Position numbers and translations under genes: made by a program. A DNA stretch of 12,500 nucleotides, taken from NCBI GenBank assembly GCA_027314845.1, contig DAHVAA010000028.1, positions 1 to 12,500 of the forward strand, given 5' to 3'. A model generated the notes under the pieces. It was not told the origin of the DNA, did not search any database, and saw nothing but the letters and a program-made list of their open reading frames with translations. Numbering within the stretch: the first letter of the stretch is position 1; every line of letters begins with the position of its first letter. This document shows, one piece after another, positions 1 through 7,162 of this stretch. The DNA comes from Thermoplasmata archaeon. GTDB taxonomy: Archaea > Thermoplasmatota > Thermoplasmata > UBA184.

Positions 1-108
1 CCGCGCCGGTTCGACCCCCTTCAGTCGGTCGACACGGTAGATCGTATGGGACTCGGCCCCGAGACGCACGGTCTCGGTTACTCCGAGGGGGTCCGGAACG
101 CTGTTCAT
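1..108 (-). CDS. acnA: Aconitate hydratase (AcnA type), N-terminal fragment
   Basis: This is a partial gene: only the first 36 codons lie in the window and the rest continues past the left edge. Reading the minus strand from the ATG at 108-106 gives an open frame containing LGAESHTIYRVDRLKGVE. That resembles the start of AcnA/IRP-type aconitases, where a strand like 'VGGKSYTIYRLDALE' precedes the conserved 'LPYSLKVLLENLLR' helix, which would lie just outside the window. The family interconverts citrate and isocitrate in the cytoplasm using a [4Fe-4S] cluster; the cluster cysteines are not visible here. The gene follows thiQ on the same strand after a 98-base gap with no clear TATA box or terminator, so read-through from the thi operon is possible. 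The match rests on recalled family patterns over a short stretch and is moderately secure. Confidence 0.62.
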   Translation of the reverse strand, partial: MNSVPDPLGVTETVRLGAESHTIYRVDRLKGVEPAR

Positions 109-206
109 GGTGGCACCAACCGGCTGGGGTTCTTGGGGCTTGTGGAGCGACCGTGGCTCGGTGGGTGGTCGGAGGGAACGCTCCGGGGCGAGCCTTCGAT
201 ACCGGA

Positions 207-1202
207 CTACGAGGGGAGACCCCGAGGGAGCGTTCGACCCCGCCGGGGGTCCCACCGGATCGTCCCCCGGCTCCCGGGGAGCGGCGACGCGCCGAGCGGG
301 AGCTCTAGCTCGACCCGGACCCCGGCATCGGTACGGACGACCAAGAGGATCTTCCGTCCGGTAGTACCGGAAGAGAGGACCGTGGCGCTAAGCCCGCTAC
401 CCCCGCCCGCCTCCCACTGAAGCTCGCTCGGATGGAGCGCGACGGGTCCCTCCGGCCCCGGAAGGACGCTATAGCCGAGGAACCGGGCGGTCCGCTCGCT
501 GCGAGGACGGTCGTGAACGTCCTGCGGGCTCCCGAGCTCCTCGAGCACCCCGTCGAACAGGAGCCCGACCCGGTCCCCGAGGAAGAGCCCTTCCGCGCGG
601 TCATGCGTCACGTGGATCGCGGCGGTGTCCGAGAGGCGGAGGACCCGGCGGAAGTCCGCGTGCAGCTCGGCACGGACCTCGACATCAATGGCCGCGAACG
701 GCTCATCGAGCAGGACGACCTTGGGTCGGGCCGCGAGTGTGCGCGCGAGCGCGACACGCTGACGCTCTCCACCGGAGAGCTGGTCCGGGTAGCGGTCCTC
801 AAAGCCCGGAAGCCCGAGGAGGCCGACCAGCCGGTCGACCTCCTCCTCGACCGCGGGCCGCGACCGCCGCTGGAGCAGTGGAGCGTAGGCGATGTTCTCG
901 TAGACCGTTCGGTGGGGGAACAGCGCGGCCTCCTGTTGCATGAGAACGATCCCTCGGCGGTACGTGGGAAAGTCGCCCACTTCCTGTCCCGCGAGGGCGA
1001 TCCGACCCGCGGTGGGCCGTTCGAGACCCGCCAGGCAGCGCAGGAGTGTCGTCTTTCCGCTGCCGTTCGGACCGAGAAGCACGAGGAACTCCTTGTCGTG
1101 GAGCGCGAACGAGACCGACCGCAGTACCGGGGTCGAGCCCCACGAGGCCGAGAGGCCCTGGACCGAGAGGAGCGGTTCAGAGCTCGACACGTCGACCCCC
1201 AT
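207..1202 (-). CDS. thiQ: Thiamine ABC transporter, ATP-binding protein
   Basis: This ATPase would power the thiamine/TPP importer on the cytoplasmic side. The ABC domain is complete: Walker A GPNGSGKTT (residues 44-52), Q-loop glutamine 89, signature LSGGE (142-146), Walker B VVLLDE (162-167) and H-loop histidine 200. The D-loop region (FAAID) and the short helical region resemble Fe3+/sulfate/spermidine-type importers. At 331 residues it is about 100 longer than E. coli ThiQ (about 232). The extra C-terminus (about 235-331) has strand-rich, TOBE-like spacing and may be a regulatory domain. I chose the ATG at 1202 rather than the in-frame TTG at 1217; the gene then overlaps the thiP 3' end by 26 bases, as expected for coupled translation. 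It is the last gene of the thiBPQ operon, and the assignment to thiamine comes mainly from thiB and the riboswitch. Confidence 0.9.
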   Translation of the reverse strand: MGVDVSSSEPLLSVQGLSASWGSTPVLRSVSFALHDKEFLVLLGPNGSGKTTLLRCLAGLERPTAGRIALAGQEVGDFPTYRRGIVLMQQEAALFPHRTVYENIAYAPLLQRRSRPAVEEEVDRLVGLLGLPGFEDRYPDQLSGGERQRVALARTLAARPKVVLLDEPFAAIDVEVRAELHADFRRVLRLSDTAAIHVTHDRAEGLFLGDRVGLLFDGVLEELGSPQDVHDRPRSERTARFLGYSVLPGPEGPVALHPSELQWEAGGGSGLSATVLSSGTTGRKILLVVRTDAGVRVELELPLGASPLPGSRGTIRWDPRRGRTLPRGLPS

Positions 1203-2796
1203 ACTCGAGCGCGGCAAAGACCGCGAGGCTCAGCAGCAGCAGGAGCGCGACGGCGGCGTCCTCCGCCGCAAAGAGCCGGTGCTGGTTCAGAAGGACGAGC
1301 GCCACCGGCAGGGTCGTGAACCGGGGGACCCAGAGGAAGTAGGTCGCGGTGAACTCGCCCAGCCCGAGCGCGAGGGCGAAGAGCGCCGCGCTCGCGAGGC
1401 CGGCTCGGACCCGGGGGAGGTCGGCGTCCAGGAAGGCGCTGAACGGTCGCGCCCCGAGGGTCTCCGCCGATTCCCGCGCGGCGGGAGTGAGGCCCGCGAG
1501 CGGGATCTCGAGGCTCTGGAGCGCGAACGGCAGGGCGAGGATCGCCTGGCTAAGGACGATGAGGAGCCAGACGTTCGGTGCCCCCCCGAACAACGGGCGC
1601 CAGAACTGGGCGAGGGAGAAGGCGAGGACCACCGGGGAAACGAGGAGCGGAACGAAGAGCAGAAGCCCGAGGCCCCGGGCGCGAGCCGGTCGGCGGACGA
1701 CCACGTAGCCGAGGACGACGCCCAGGAGCAGAGCGATCGCGCTCGCGCCCGCGGCGAAGAGGAGCGAGTTCGCGACCAGGCCATAGGCCGAGATGCCCAG
1801 CCGCGCCGTGGTCCCGCTCGAGAAGAGCGAACTCCACGCTCCGCCGAACCCGCCTCCCGAGGCAGGGGCGATCGAGCGGTACAATACGGAGCCGAGCAGG
1901 GTGAGTTCCCCGGCGAGCACGAGAAAGGTGAGGGCCGCGAAAGTGGTCCCGACGACCTGGCGAGGTCGCCACGGCACCCGCCGGGACCGGCGACCCGGCA
2001 GCGCCCGTAGGCGCGCGAGGAGCAGGAGATAGAGAGCGGTCGGCAGGAGGAAGAGGAGGACCATCACGAGCGCGAGCACTCCCGCTTCGTTCGGCGCGAG
2101 GAGGACCTGGCTCAACGACCAGACTCGCGCCTCGACCGTGTAGCAGCGCGCGCCGCAGAGCAACAGCGGCGGGGCGAACGACAGCGCGGAGAAGAGGAAG
2201 GTCACGAGGCCACCCACCGCAGCGCCCACCCAGGTTGGCCGGCCCCACGCGTCCCGGTACGCGCGCCAGGGAGTGCCCCCGAGCGTCGCTACCGTCTCCT
2301 CGAGGGTCACCGAAGCGGCTTCCGCGCCGGTCGCCGTGAAGAGGACCACGATGGGTACATTGAAAACGAGGTTCGCGAGGACGATCGCCGGCACCCCGCT
2401 CCCGAACCAAGCGAGCGCGGGTACCGGCACGGAAAGGAGCCCGGCCGGACCGAAAAGGTCGAGGATTCCGAAGACGACCACGAGGCTCGGGAGCAGGAAC
2501 GGGACGAGGAGGAACGAGCGAAGGACCGAGCGACCGGGCCAATCGTACCGTCCGAAGAACAGCCCGACCGGATATCCGACCGCGACCGCGAACGCGGCCG
2601 ATAGACCGCCCTGAACCAGCGAGTTCGTGACCGACTGGACGTCGAGCGGGTCGGAGAGGACGGCCGAGAGTCCCGCGAGGCCCCCCGAACCGGCGATGGT
2701 CGTGGCGAACAGGATCGCGACCGGAACGATCGCGAACAGGAGTACGAAGGCGAGCCCGGGAAGTACCGCGAACGAGTCGCCACGGAACCTATTCAT
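1177..2796 (-). CDS. thiP: Thiamine ABC transporter, fused permease
   Basis: This integral membrane protein of 539 residues is very close to the length of E. coli ThiP (536). It has two tandem BPD-type permease halves in one chain, so one copy forms the whole channel. About twelve hydrophobic segments are visible, the first at residues 9-32. Each half carries an EAA-type coupling loop that contacts the ATPase: around 165-180 (LEETVATLGGTPWRAY) and around 439-458 (ARESAETLGARPFSAFLDAD). I chose the ATG at 2796 because it overlaps the thiB stop as ATGA, the classic coupled arrangement. A longer in-frame GTG start at 2841 would add a non-hydrophobic, proline-rich stretch inside thiB coding sequence. 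The protein should move thiamine or its phosphates, delivered by ThiB, across the membrane. Confidence 0.92.
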   Translation of the reverse strand: MNRFRGDSFAVLPGLAFVLLFAIVPVAILFATTIAGSGGLAGLSAVLSDPLDVQSVTNSLVQGGLSAAFAVAVGYPVGLFFGRYDWPGRSVLRSFLLVPFLLPSLVVVFGILDLFGPAGLLSVPVPALAWFGSGVPAIVLANLVFNVPIVVLFTATGAEAASVTLEETVATLGGTPWRAYRDAWGRPTWVGAAVGGLVTFLFSALSFAPPLLLCGARCYTVEARVWSLSQVLLAPNEAGVLALVMVLLFLLPTALYLLLLARLRALPGRRSRRVPWRPRQVVGTTFAALTFLVLAGELTLLGSVLYRSIAPASGGGFGGAWSSLFSSGTTARLGISAYGLVANSLLFAAGASAIALLLGVVLGYVVVRRPARARGLGLLLFVPLLVSPVVLAFSLAQFWRPLFGGAPNVWLLIVLSQAILALPFALQSLEIPLAGLTPAARESAETLGARPFSAFLDADLPRVRAGLASAALFALALGLGEFTATYFLWVPRFTTLPVALVLLNQHRLFAAEDAAVALLLLLSLAVFAALEYGGRRVEL

Positions 2797-3959
2797 GGCG
2801 GGAGGAGACGGTTCGCGAGGTCCTGGTAGGTCGTGAGCCACCCGGAGAGCGAGCTTTCGATCTCGGAGGGAGTGGTCCGGTCATTGAGCGGCTGGATGGC
2901 GTAGGGGTCCGGCGCCCAGGAGTACACTGGCGGAACGCTCACGCTCTGGTTCGCCGGGTATTCCCACTCGTTGAGCGGGATCTCGTTCTGCACGCTCCCG
3001 TTCAGCATCCAGTTGACGAACTCCTGGTCAAGGCCGAGGTGACGGGTGCCGCTCACGATGCCGATGCCGTAGACCGTACGCCACCCGTAGGCGGTACCGT
3101 TCCACCAGCTGACGGTGCTGTTGTAAGCCCCAGGGGTGCCGGTGTAGGCGGCGTAGGCGGGGTCGGACGTGTAGCTCACGACCATCGCGGGGCCGCCCGG
3201 GCTCGAGAACTCATTGAACGCGGACCCCCAGTCCGGCGCGGGAAGGTAGGCAAGGTGGGGCAGGACCCCCGTCCAGAAGCCGGTCCAGTTCTCGTGGAGG
3301 ACCGTTTCGTAGTACTCGATCTGCCAGACGAGGAACTCCTCCCCGGTGATGTCGACCGTCGGGTCCTCGATCAGAAGCTGACCCGCCCAGCTCGCGTTCG
3401 TCGCGAAGTCGGGGAGCGTCGCCCGGGCGACCGCCCCGTGGGTCGCCGCCGCGAACGCGGCGGAGTAGTCGATCCCGAGGTAGCCCCACTCGTACGGCGT
3501 AGCGCCGTGGTCGGGACTGAGCGAAGTCGCGAGGTCGCCCGAGACGTTCGCGAGCCCCGGTGGGGAGTACGGCACGAGTAGACCGTTCGCCTCGGCCTGA
3601 GGCGTGGTGATCTCATCCAGCCCAATGACCAGGTCGGCGACGGGGGCGTTCTTCTGGGCTAGGAGCGTGCTGACGAGAGTACCGGACGGGAACTCGACGT
3701 CGATGTGGACGTGGTGCGCCGCGGCGAACGTGTCGAAGACGTAGGAGTAGTTCGCCGTCCCCGGCCCCCCGAACAGGCTCGAGTAAGCGTAGATCACGAG
3801 CGTCGGCTCCCCCAGCCCCGAGCCCAGGTAGGCCGCAAGACCGACCCCCGCGACCACGACGACGAGCGCGACCGCTCCGACCTTGAAGACCTGGCCAAGG
3901 CGCCCGGGCGCTCGGAGGCGCCGCGGTGCCTCGTGAGATCCCGGTAAACTCCCTGTCAT
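2793..3959 (-). CDS. thiB: Thiamine/TPP-binding protein of ABC transporter, membrane-anchored
   Basis: This is the extracytoplasmic substrate-binding protein that captures thiamine, thiamine phosphate or TPP for ThiP. It is 388 residues, versus about 327 in E. coli. A basic N-terminus leads to a hydrophobic segment (about 28-47) that could be a signal peptide or membrane anchor. The family landmarks follow in order: a strand like LVIYAYSSLF, ADLVIGLDEI, YEWGYLGIDYS, LLIEDPTVDITGEEF, MVVSYTSDPAYAAY, and FVNWMLNGSVQNEIPLNEWEYP. These line up with the E. coli ThiB segments VVLGLDNN, FDYGYFAFVYD, IYQDPRTSTPG, LVLSYTTSPAY and FQNAIPTGNWMYP. Eight N-X-S/T sequons occur in the exported part, consistent with archaeal surface N-glycosylation. 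It is the first gene of the operon, 39 bases downstream of a TPP riboswitch, so expression should fall when TPP is plentiful. Confidence 0.93.
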   Translation of the reverse strand: MTGSLPGSHEAPRRLRAPGRLGQVFKVGAVALVVVVAGVGLAAYLGSGLGEPTLVIYAYSSLFGGPGTANYSYVFDTFAAAHHVHIDVEFPSGTLVSTLLAQKNAPVADLVIGLDEITTPQAEANGLLVPYSPPGLANVSGDLATSLSPDHGATPYEWGYLGIDYSAAFAAATHGAVARATLPDFATNASWAGQLLIEDPTVDITGEEFLVWQIEYYETVLHENWTGFWTGVLPHLAYLPAPDWGSAFNEFSSPGGPAMVVSYTSDPAYAAYTGTPGAYNSTVSWWNGTAYGWRTVYGIGIVSGTRHLGLDQEFVNWMLNGSVQNEIPLNEWEYPANQSVSVPPVYSWAPDPYAIQPLNDRTTPSEIESSLSGWLTTYQDLANRLLPP

Positions 3960-3960
3960 C

Positions 3961-3980
3961 CTCGACCCGGACCGGTCGAG
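3961..3980 (-). promoter_or_regulatory. Hairpin abutting the thiB start codon (possible expression platform)
   Basis: Seen directly: a perfect 7-bp inverted repeat (ctcgacc / ggtcgag) with a 6-base loop ends one base before the thiB ATG at 3959. It lies between the TPP riboswitch and the gene. There is no U-tract after it, so it does not look like an intrinsic terminator. By inference it could mask the ribosome landing site. A competing short stem is possible, pairing gtcg (minus 3987-3984) with cgac (minus 3978-3975), which would disrupt the 7-bp stem. No good Shine-Dalgarno sequence with normal spacing is visible for thiB. Confidence 0.45.
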
Positions 3981-3998
3981 AGACGACTCAGCTGCTCC

Positions 3999-4092
3999 AT
4001 CGCTTTCCCTCCGCGGGCATTATCCCGAGCAGGTTCGTGGGGTCGACGGGTTTACCCCGTCCTCTCAGCCGGTTCCCAGCTCCCCCTGCGAT
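3999..4092 (-). promoter_or_regulatory. TPP riboswitch (THI box)
   Basis: On the minus strand all the hallmarks of the TPP aptamer appear in order. CTGAGA (4068-4063) is the pyrimidine-sensing bulge. GAACCTG (4036-4030) and GGATAATGCC (4025-4016) are the P4/P5 pyrophosphate-sensing region, followed by GCGGAGGGAAAGCG. Helices can be drawn: P1 ATCGC/GCGAT (4092-4088 with 4003-3999), P2 GGGG/ACCCC (near 4085-4082 with 4043-4039), P3 GCTGG/CCGGC (4080-4076 with 4072-4068), an optional P3a ACGGG/CCCGT (4060-4046), and P5 around CGGG/CCCG. It sits upstream of thiB-thiP-thiQ in the same orientation, exactly where a TPP-responsive switch for thiamine uptake is expected. Archaeal examples are known mainly from Thermoplasma relatives. 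Confidence 0.96.
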
Positions 4093-4111
4093 CCACCGAA
4101 CCGGTCGGGGA

Positions 4112-4118
4112 GTTTAAC
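4112..4118 (-). promoter_or_regulatory. TATA-like box of the thiBPQ operon
   Basis: The minus strand reads ggTTAAACt here, an A/T island in very GC-rich surroundings. An archaeal start about 25 bases downstream would fall near 4092-4088, which is the 5' strand of riboswitch helix P1. The transcript would therefore begin almost exactly with the aptamer. This is inferred from spacing and composition only. Confidence 0.5.
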
Positions 4119-4137
4119 CGTTGTCGCCCCCCCGTCA

Positions 4138-4145
4138 TCTTATAC
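4138..4145 (+). promoter_or_regulatory. TATA-like box of pdxS
   Basis: The plus strand reads tcTTATAcgg, the only A/T-rich hexamer-like element between the riboswitch and pdxS. A start about 25 bases downstream would be near 4167-4170, leaving a leader of roughly 11-14 bases before the ATG at 4181. No Shine-Dalgarno sequence is evident, which suits short-leader or leaderless archaeal mRNA. It faces away from the thi promoter about 25 bases to its left. Confidence 0.55.
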
Positions 4146-4180
4146 GGGGCCGGCATGGTAACGACCGGGTCGCTAGGGCC

Positions 4181-5125
4181 ATGGCCGACATGATGGGGAA
4201 GCTCCGGTTCGGGACGGAGCTCGTGAAGCGCGGGTTCGCTCGGATGCAGCAGGGCGGCGTCATCATGGACGTTACCACGGCCGACCAGGCTGCGATCGCC
4301 GAGGAGGCCGGCGCCGTCGCCGTCATGGCCCTCGAGCGGGTCCCGGCCGACATCCGGGCCGCTGGGGGCGTTGCCCGCATGGCCGACCCGCTCAAGATCC
4401 GCGAGATCCGGGACCGGGTTTCGATCCCCGTCATGGCCAAGTGTCGGATCGGTCACACGTCCGAGGCCCGGATCCTCGAGTCGCTCGCGGTCGACATGAT
4501 CGACGAGTCCGAGGTGCTCACCCCCGCCGACCCGTTCCAACATGTCGACAAGAAGGGGTTCAAGGTCCCGTTCGTCTGCGGGGCCCGGAACCTGGGAGAG
4601 GCGCTCCGCCGGATCGACGAGGGGGCCGCCATGATCCGAACGAAGGGCGAGGCAGGCACCGGCAACGTCGTCGAGGCGGTCCGTCACATCCGCCAGGTCA
4701 ACCGCGACGTCCAGGAGGTCCTCAAGCTCCCGAAGAAGGACCTTGGGACGTGGGCGAAGCGGGAGCGGGTCTCCCTCGAGGTCCTCGGGGAGGTCCGAAC
4801 CCTCGGCCGGTTGCCGGTCGTCAATTTCGCCGCCGGCGGGATCGCCACCCCCGCGGACGCCGCGCTCTGTCGCGAACTCGGGGTGGACGGGGTCTTCGTC
4901 GGGAGCGGGATCTTCAAGGCGGAGCACCCGATGAAGGTCGCCCGCGCCGTCGTGGAGGCGTCGCTGCACTACGACCAGCCCGAGGTCCTCGCGCGGGTCT
5001 CGGCCGGTCTCGGCGAGGCGATGCGGGGCGTGGAGATCTCGACACTGCCCCCCGACCAGCTGCTCCAGGGCCGCGAGTCGGTCCCGTTGGTCGCGAGCCG
5101 CCGAAAGAGCGAGACCGAGGCCTGA
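4181..5125 (+). CDS. pdxS: Pyridoxal 5'-phosphate synthase, PdxS lyase subunit
   Basis: PdxS condenses ribose 5-phosphate (or ribulose 5-phosphate), glyceraldehyde 3-phosphate and ammonia into pyridoxal 5'-phosphate. The ammonia comes from the glutaminase PdxT. The 314-residue (beta/alpha)8 barrel is almost colinear with B. subtilis Pdx[75 protein letters not shown] and GADGVF-like [13 protein letters not shown] are all present. Catalytic residues are intact: Asp30, Lys87 (in MAKCRIGH) and Lys155 (in RTKGE), each offset by six from B. subtilis D24, K81 and K149. The ATG at 4181 is preferred over an in-frame start at 4121, which would place the TATA-like box and leader inside the gene and add 20 residues not found in the family. 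No pdxT partner lies in this window. The gene is divergent from the thiamine operon. Confidence 0.97.
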   Translation: MADMMGKLRFGTELVKRGFARMQQGGVIMDVTTADQAAIAEEAGAVAVMALERVPADIRAAGGVARMADPLKIREIRDRVSIPVMAKCRIGHTSEARILESLAVDMIDESEVLTPADPFQHVDKKGFKVPFVCGARNLGEALRRIDEGAAMIRTKGEAGTGNVVEAVRHIRQVNRDVQEVLKLPKKDLGTWAKRERVSLEVLGEVRTLGRLPVVNFAAGGIATPADAALCRELGVDGVFVGSGIFKAEHPMKVARAVVEASLHYDQPEVLARVSAGLGEAMRGVEISTLPPDQLLQGRESVPLVASRRKSETEA

Positions 5126-5193
5126 GCGGGGCCATCGCCTCCGGTCGCCGTCGAACGATGGGCTGAAAGCCGAGGAAAGGGTAGCCGGCCACC

Positions 5194-6327
5194 GTGCGCA
5201 TCGTCCAGGTCACGCCGTTCTTCCACCCCCACACCGGGGGAGTGGAGTCCCATGTCCGGGGCCTTGCCCGGGAGTTCGCGCGGGAGGGCCATGACGTGAC
5301 GGTCGTCACCTCCCGGTTCAACCGGAGACTGCCCGAGGAGGAGCGCATGGAGGGCTACCGCGTCGTGCGTTCCCGTTCCCTCGGGGTCATCTTCAACACG
5401 CCGCTCGACGTCGGTTCGGGCCGGCTCGCCCGTTCGCTCGAGGCCGACGTCTTTCACCTTCACTATCCGCCGCCGCTGACCTCCTACTTCGTCACCCGCG
5501 CGCTCGGGCGGACGCGGGCCCCGATCGTCCTCACGTACCACTGCGACCTCTTCATCGCGGGACTCACCGGGCGCCTCCTCGCCGGGCTCTACCAGCGCAT
5601 CTTCCTCCCCTCGACGCTGCGCCGCGTCGACCGCATCGTCGTCCACACGCGAAGCTACGGCATCACCTCGGCGATGCTGCGGGGGCTCTCGTTGTCGATC
5701 GTGCCGTCGGTCGTCGACCTCGACCGGTTCCGCCCCCACCTGGACGCCTCCGCGCTCCGGGGCGACCTGCGGCTCGACGGAAAGCGGGTCCTGGCCTTCA
5801 CCGGACGGCTCGTCCCCCACAAGGGCGTGGACGTGATCCTGCGGGCGCTGCCCCTGCTGCCCGCGGACGTGGTGCTGGTCGTCATCGGCGCCGGACCTCG
5901 GCTGCCGAGCCTAATCGGCCAGGCCCGTCGCCTCGGAGTCGCGGACCGCGTGCGGTTCTGCCCGCACGTCTCCGACGAAGACCTGCCCCGGTACCTCGCG
6001 CTCGCCGACATCTTCGTCTTCCCCTCCCAGAACCGGCTCGAGGGTTTCGGGCTCGGGGTCGCCGAGGCGATGGCCGCGGGCCTCCCGGTCGTGATCGCCG
6101 ACATGCCCGGAGTACGCGAGGTCATCGACCCCGGTAAGGAAGGCCTCCTCGCCGAGCCGCTGATCGCCTCCGACCTCGCGGAGAAGGCACGGACGCTGCT
6201 GGACAGCCCGGGGCTGGCGCGAAAGATGGGCGATGCGGGCCGCCGGCGGGCGGAGGAACGGTATGGGCTGCCGACCGTCGCCCGGCAGCTGCTCAGCCTG
6301 TACGAAGGCCTGCGCGCAGCTGGTTGA
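5194..6327 (+). CDS. GT4-family glycosyltransferase (GT-B fold)
   Basis: This 377-residue retaining glycosyltransferase of the group 1 (GT4) type would move a sugar from a nucleotide donor to a lipid, glycan or other acceptor at the inner membrane face. The N-terminal acceptor domain has the family's glycine-rich loop PHTGGVESH (residues 12-20). The C-terminal donor domain starts near residue 197 with FTGRLVPHKGVD, where Arg205 and Lys210 are the usual phosphate-contacting residues. It also holds the E-x7-E motif at Glu283 and Glu291 (EGFGLGVAE). The start is GTG at 5194, with a GA-rich stretch (gaggaaagg) about 13 bases upstream. It follows pdxS by 68 bases on the same strand and may be cotranscribed. 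Its last 35 bases overlap the 3' end of pyrF on the opposite strand. Donor and acceptor cannot be told from sequence; a role in surface N-glycan or glycolipid synthesis is a guess. Confidence 0.9.
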   Translation: MRIVQVTPFFHPHTGGVESHVRGLAREFAREGHDVTVVTSRFNRRLPEEERMEGYRVVRSRSLGVIFNTPLDVGSGRLARSLEADVFHLHYPPPLTSYFVTRALGRTRAPIVLTYHCDLFIAGLTGRLLAGLYQRIFLPSTLRRVDRIVVHTRSYGITSAMLRGLSLSIVPSVVDLDRFRPHLDASALRGDLRLDGKRVLAFTGRLVPHKGVDVILRALPLLPADVVLVVIGAGPRLPSLIGQARRLGVADRVRFCPHVSDEDLPRYLALADIFVFPSQNRLEGFGLGVAEAMAAGLPVVIADMPGVREVIDPGKEGLLAEPLIASDLAEKARTLLDSPGLARKMGDAGRRRAEERYGLPTVARQLLSLYEGLRAAG

Positions 6328-7135
6328 TCTGGACCTTCAACCGCTCGGCCTCGGCGGCCGCCGCCCGGCGCCAGTCGGACTCGGCCGACGCGTAGAGGAT
6401 GCTGCGCGAGGCGTTGACGAGGAGCGCGCGCCCCCGCGCGTCCACCCCCTCGCGGACCGCGGTCGAAAGGGACCCGCCTTGCGCGCCGATCCCCGGCACC
6501 AGGATGGGGATCCCGTTCCCGAGAGCCGACCGGGCGTGGCGGAACGCGTCCGAGAACGTGGCGCCGATCACAACCCCGACGTTCCCGTGCGCGTGCGCAA
6601 GCCGCCGCACTTCGCCCACCACCGCGAGCCAGAGCGGGCCGCGCGGGGTCGGGATCTCCTGGAAGTCGGGGGCACCGGGGTTCGAGGAGTGCGCCACTAC
6701 GAACACCCCGTGGGCCGGGTCGTCCAGGAACGGCTCGAGGGTCTCCCAGCCGAGCCAGGGGGTTACCGTCACCGCGTCGAACCCGAACTTCTTGAACGCC
6801 CCGTCGTGGATCATGCGCATGACGTTCGGAATGTCGTTCGACTTCAGGTCGAGGATCCGAAGACGCGTCGGCCCGATCTTCTTCGGGAGCTTCGCGAGGG
6901 CTTCGATCCCTTTCGGGCCGTACTGGAGATACGCTCCGAGCTGCATCTTGTAGGCCGCCGCGTGCGGGAACGTCGCCTGGATGATCCCGCCGAGGAACTT
7001 CTCGAGCTGGGGTCCAGCGGCCAGCCTTCGCACCGCCTTCGGCATGTGCACCGGGTCGGGGTCGAGCCCGACGCAGACGAGCGAGTCCCGTGCGGAAAGG
7101 ATCCGGTCGACCTTCTGGTTGAACTTCAGCGCCAA
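6293..7135 (-). CDS. pyrF: Orotidine 5'-phosphate decarboxylase
   Basis: This enzyme catalyses the last step of UMP synthesis, decarboxylating OMP. From the TTG at 7135 it is 280 residues, the usual length of group 2 (TIGR02127-like) enzymes. It carries their N-terminal landmark LVCVGLDPDP (19-28) and the C-terminal phosphate-binding VPGIGAQGG. The catalytic Asp-x-Lys-x-x-Asp is present as LDLKSNDIPN, with Asp96, Lys98 and Asp101. This wording resembles the classical form (DLKFHDIPN) more than the group 2 DAKRGDI. An in-frame ATG at 7231 would add 32 residues, but that stretch is proline/alanine-rich, has T-ending codons (CCT TTT, CCT CCT) atypical here, and contains a promoter-like T-tract, so I prefer the TTG. 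The gene converges on the glycosyltransferase with a 35-base overlap and diverges from rpa. Confidence 0.9.
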   Translation of the reverse strand: MALKFNQKVDRILSARDSLVCVGLDPDPVHMPKAVRRLAAGPQLEKFLGGIIQATFPHAAAYKMQLGAYLQYGPKGIEALAKLPKKIGPTRLRILDLKSNDIPNVMRMIHDGAFKKFGFDAVTVTPWLGWETLEPFLDDPAHGVFVVAHSSNPGAPDFQEIPTPRGPLWLAVVGEVRRLAHAHGNVGVVIGATFSDAFRHARSALGNGIPILVPGIGAQGGSLSTAVREGVDARGRALLVNASRSILYASAESDWRRAAAAEAERLKVQINQLRAGLRTG

Positions 7136-7162
7136 GGTTCGCGGTCCAAGGAGAGGAGGGGA

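Noticed and set aside
7..18. T-loop-like GGTTCGACCCC resembling a tRNA 3' half
   Set aside because: No acceptor, D or anticodon arm can be drawn around it, and the same bases are explained by the aconitase coding frame on the other strand.
432..2010. Long open frames on the plus strand opposite thiQ and thiP
   Set aside because: They encode arginine/glutamate-rich low-complexity sequence without motifs and run antisense to clearly conserved genes. At this GC content, stop codons are rare in shadow frames.
3961..3980. Intrinsic transcription terminator after the riboswitch
   Set aside because: A stem is present but no U-tract follows; the AUG comes immediately after, so a translational role is more likely.
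4052..4969. Long minus-strand open frame opposite pdxS
   Set aside because: The composition is Asp/Glu/Gly-rich antisense sequence. It would also overlap the riboswitch, and pdxS is unmistakable on the plus strand.
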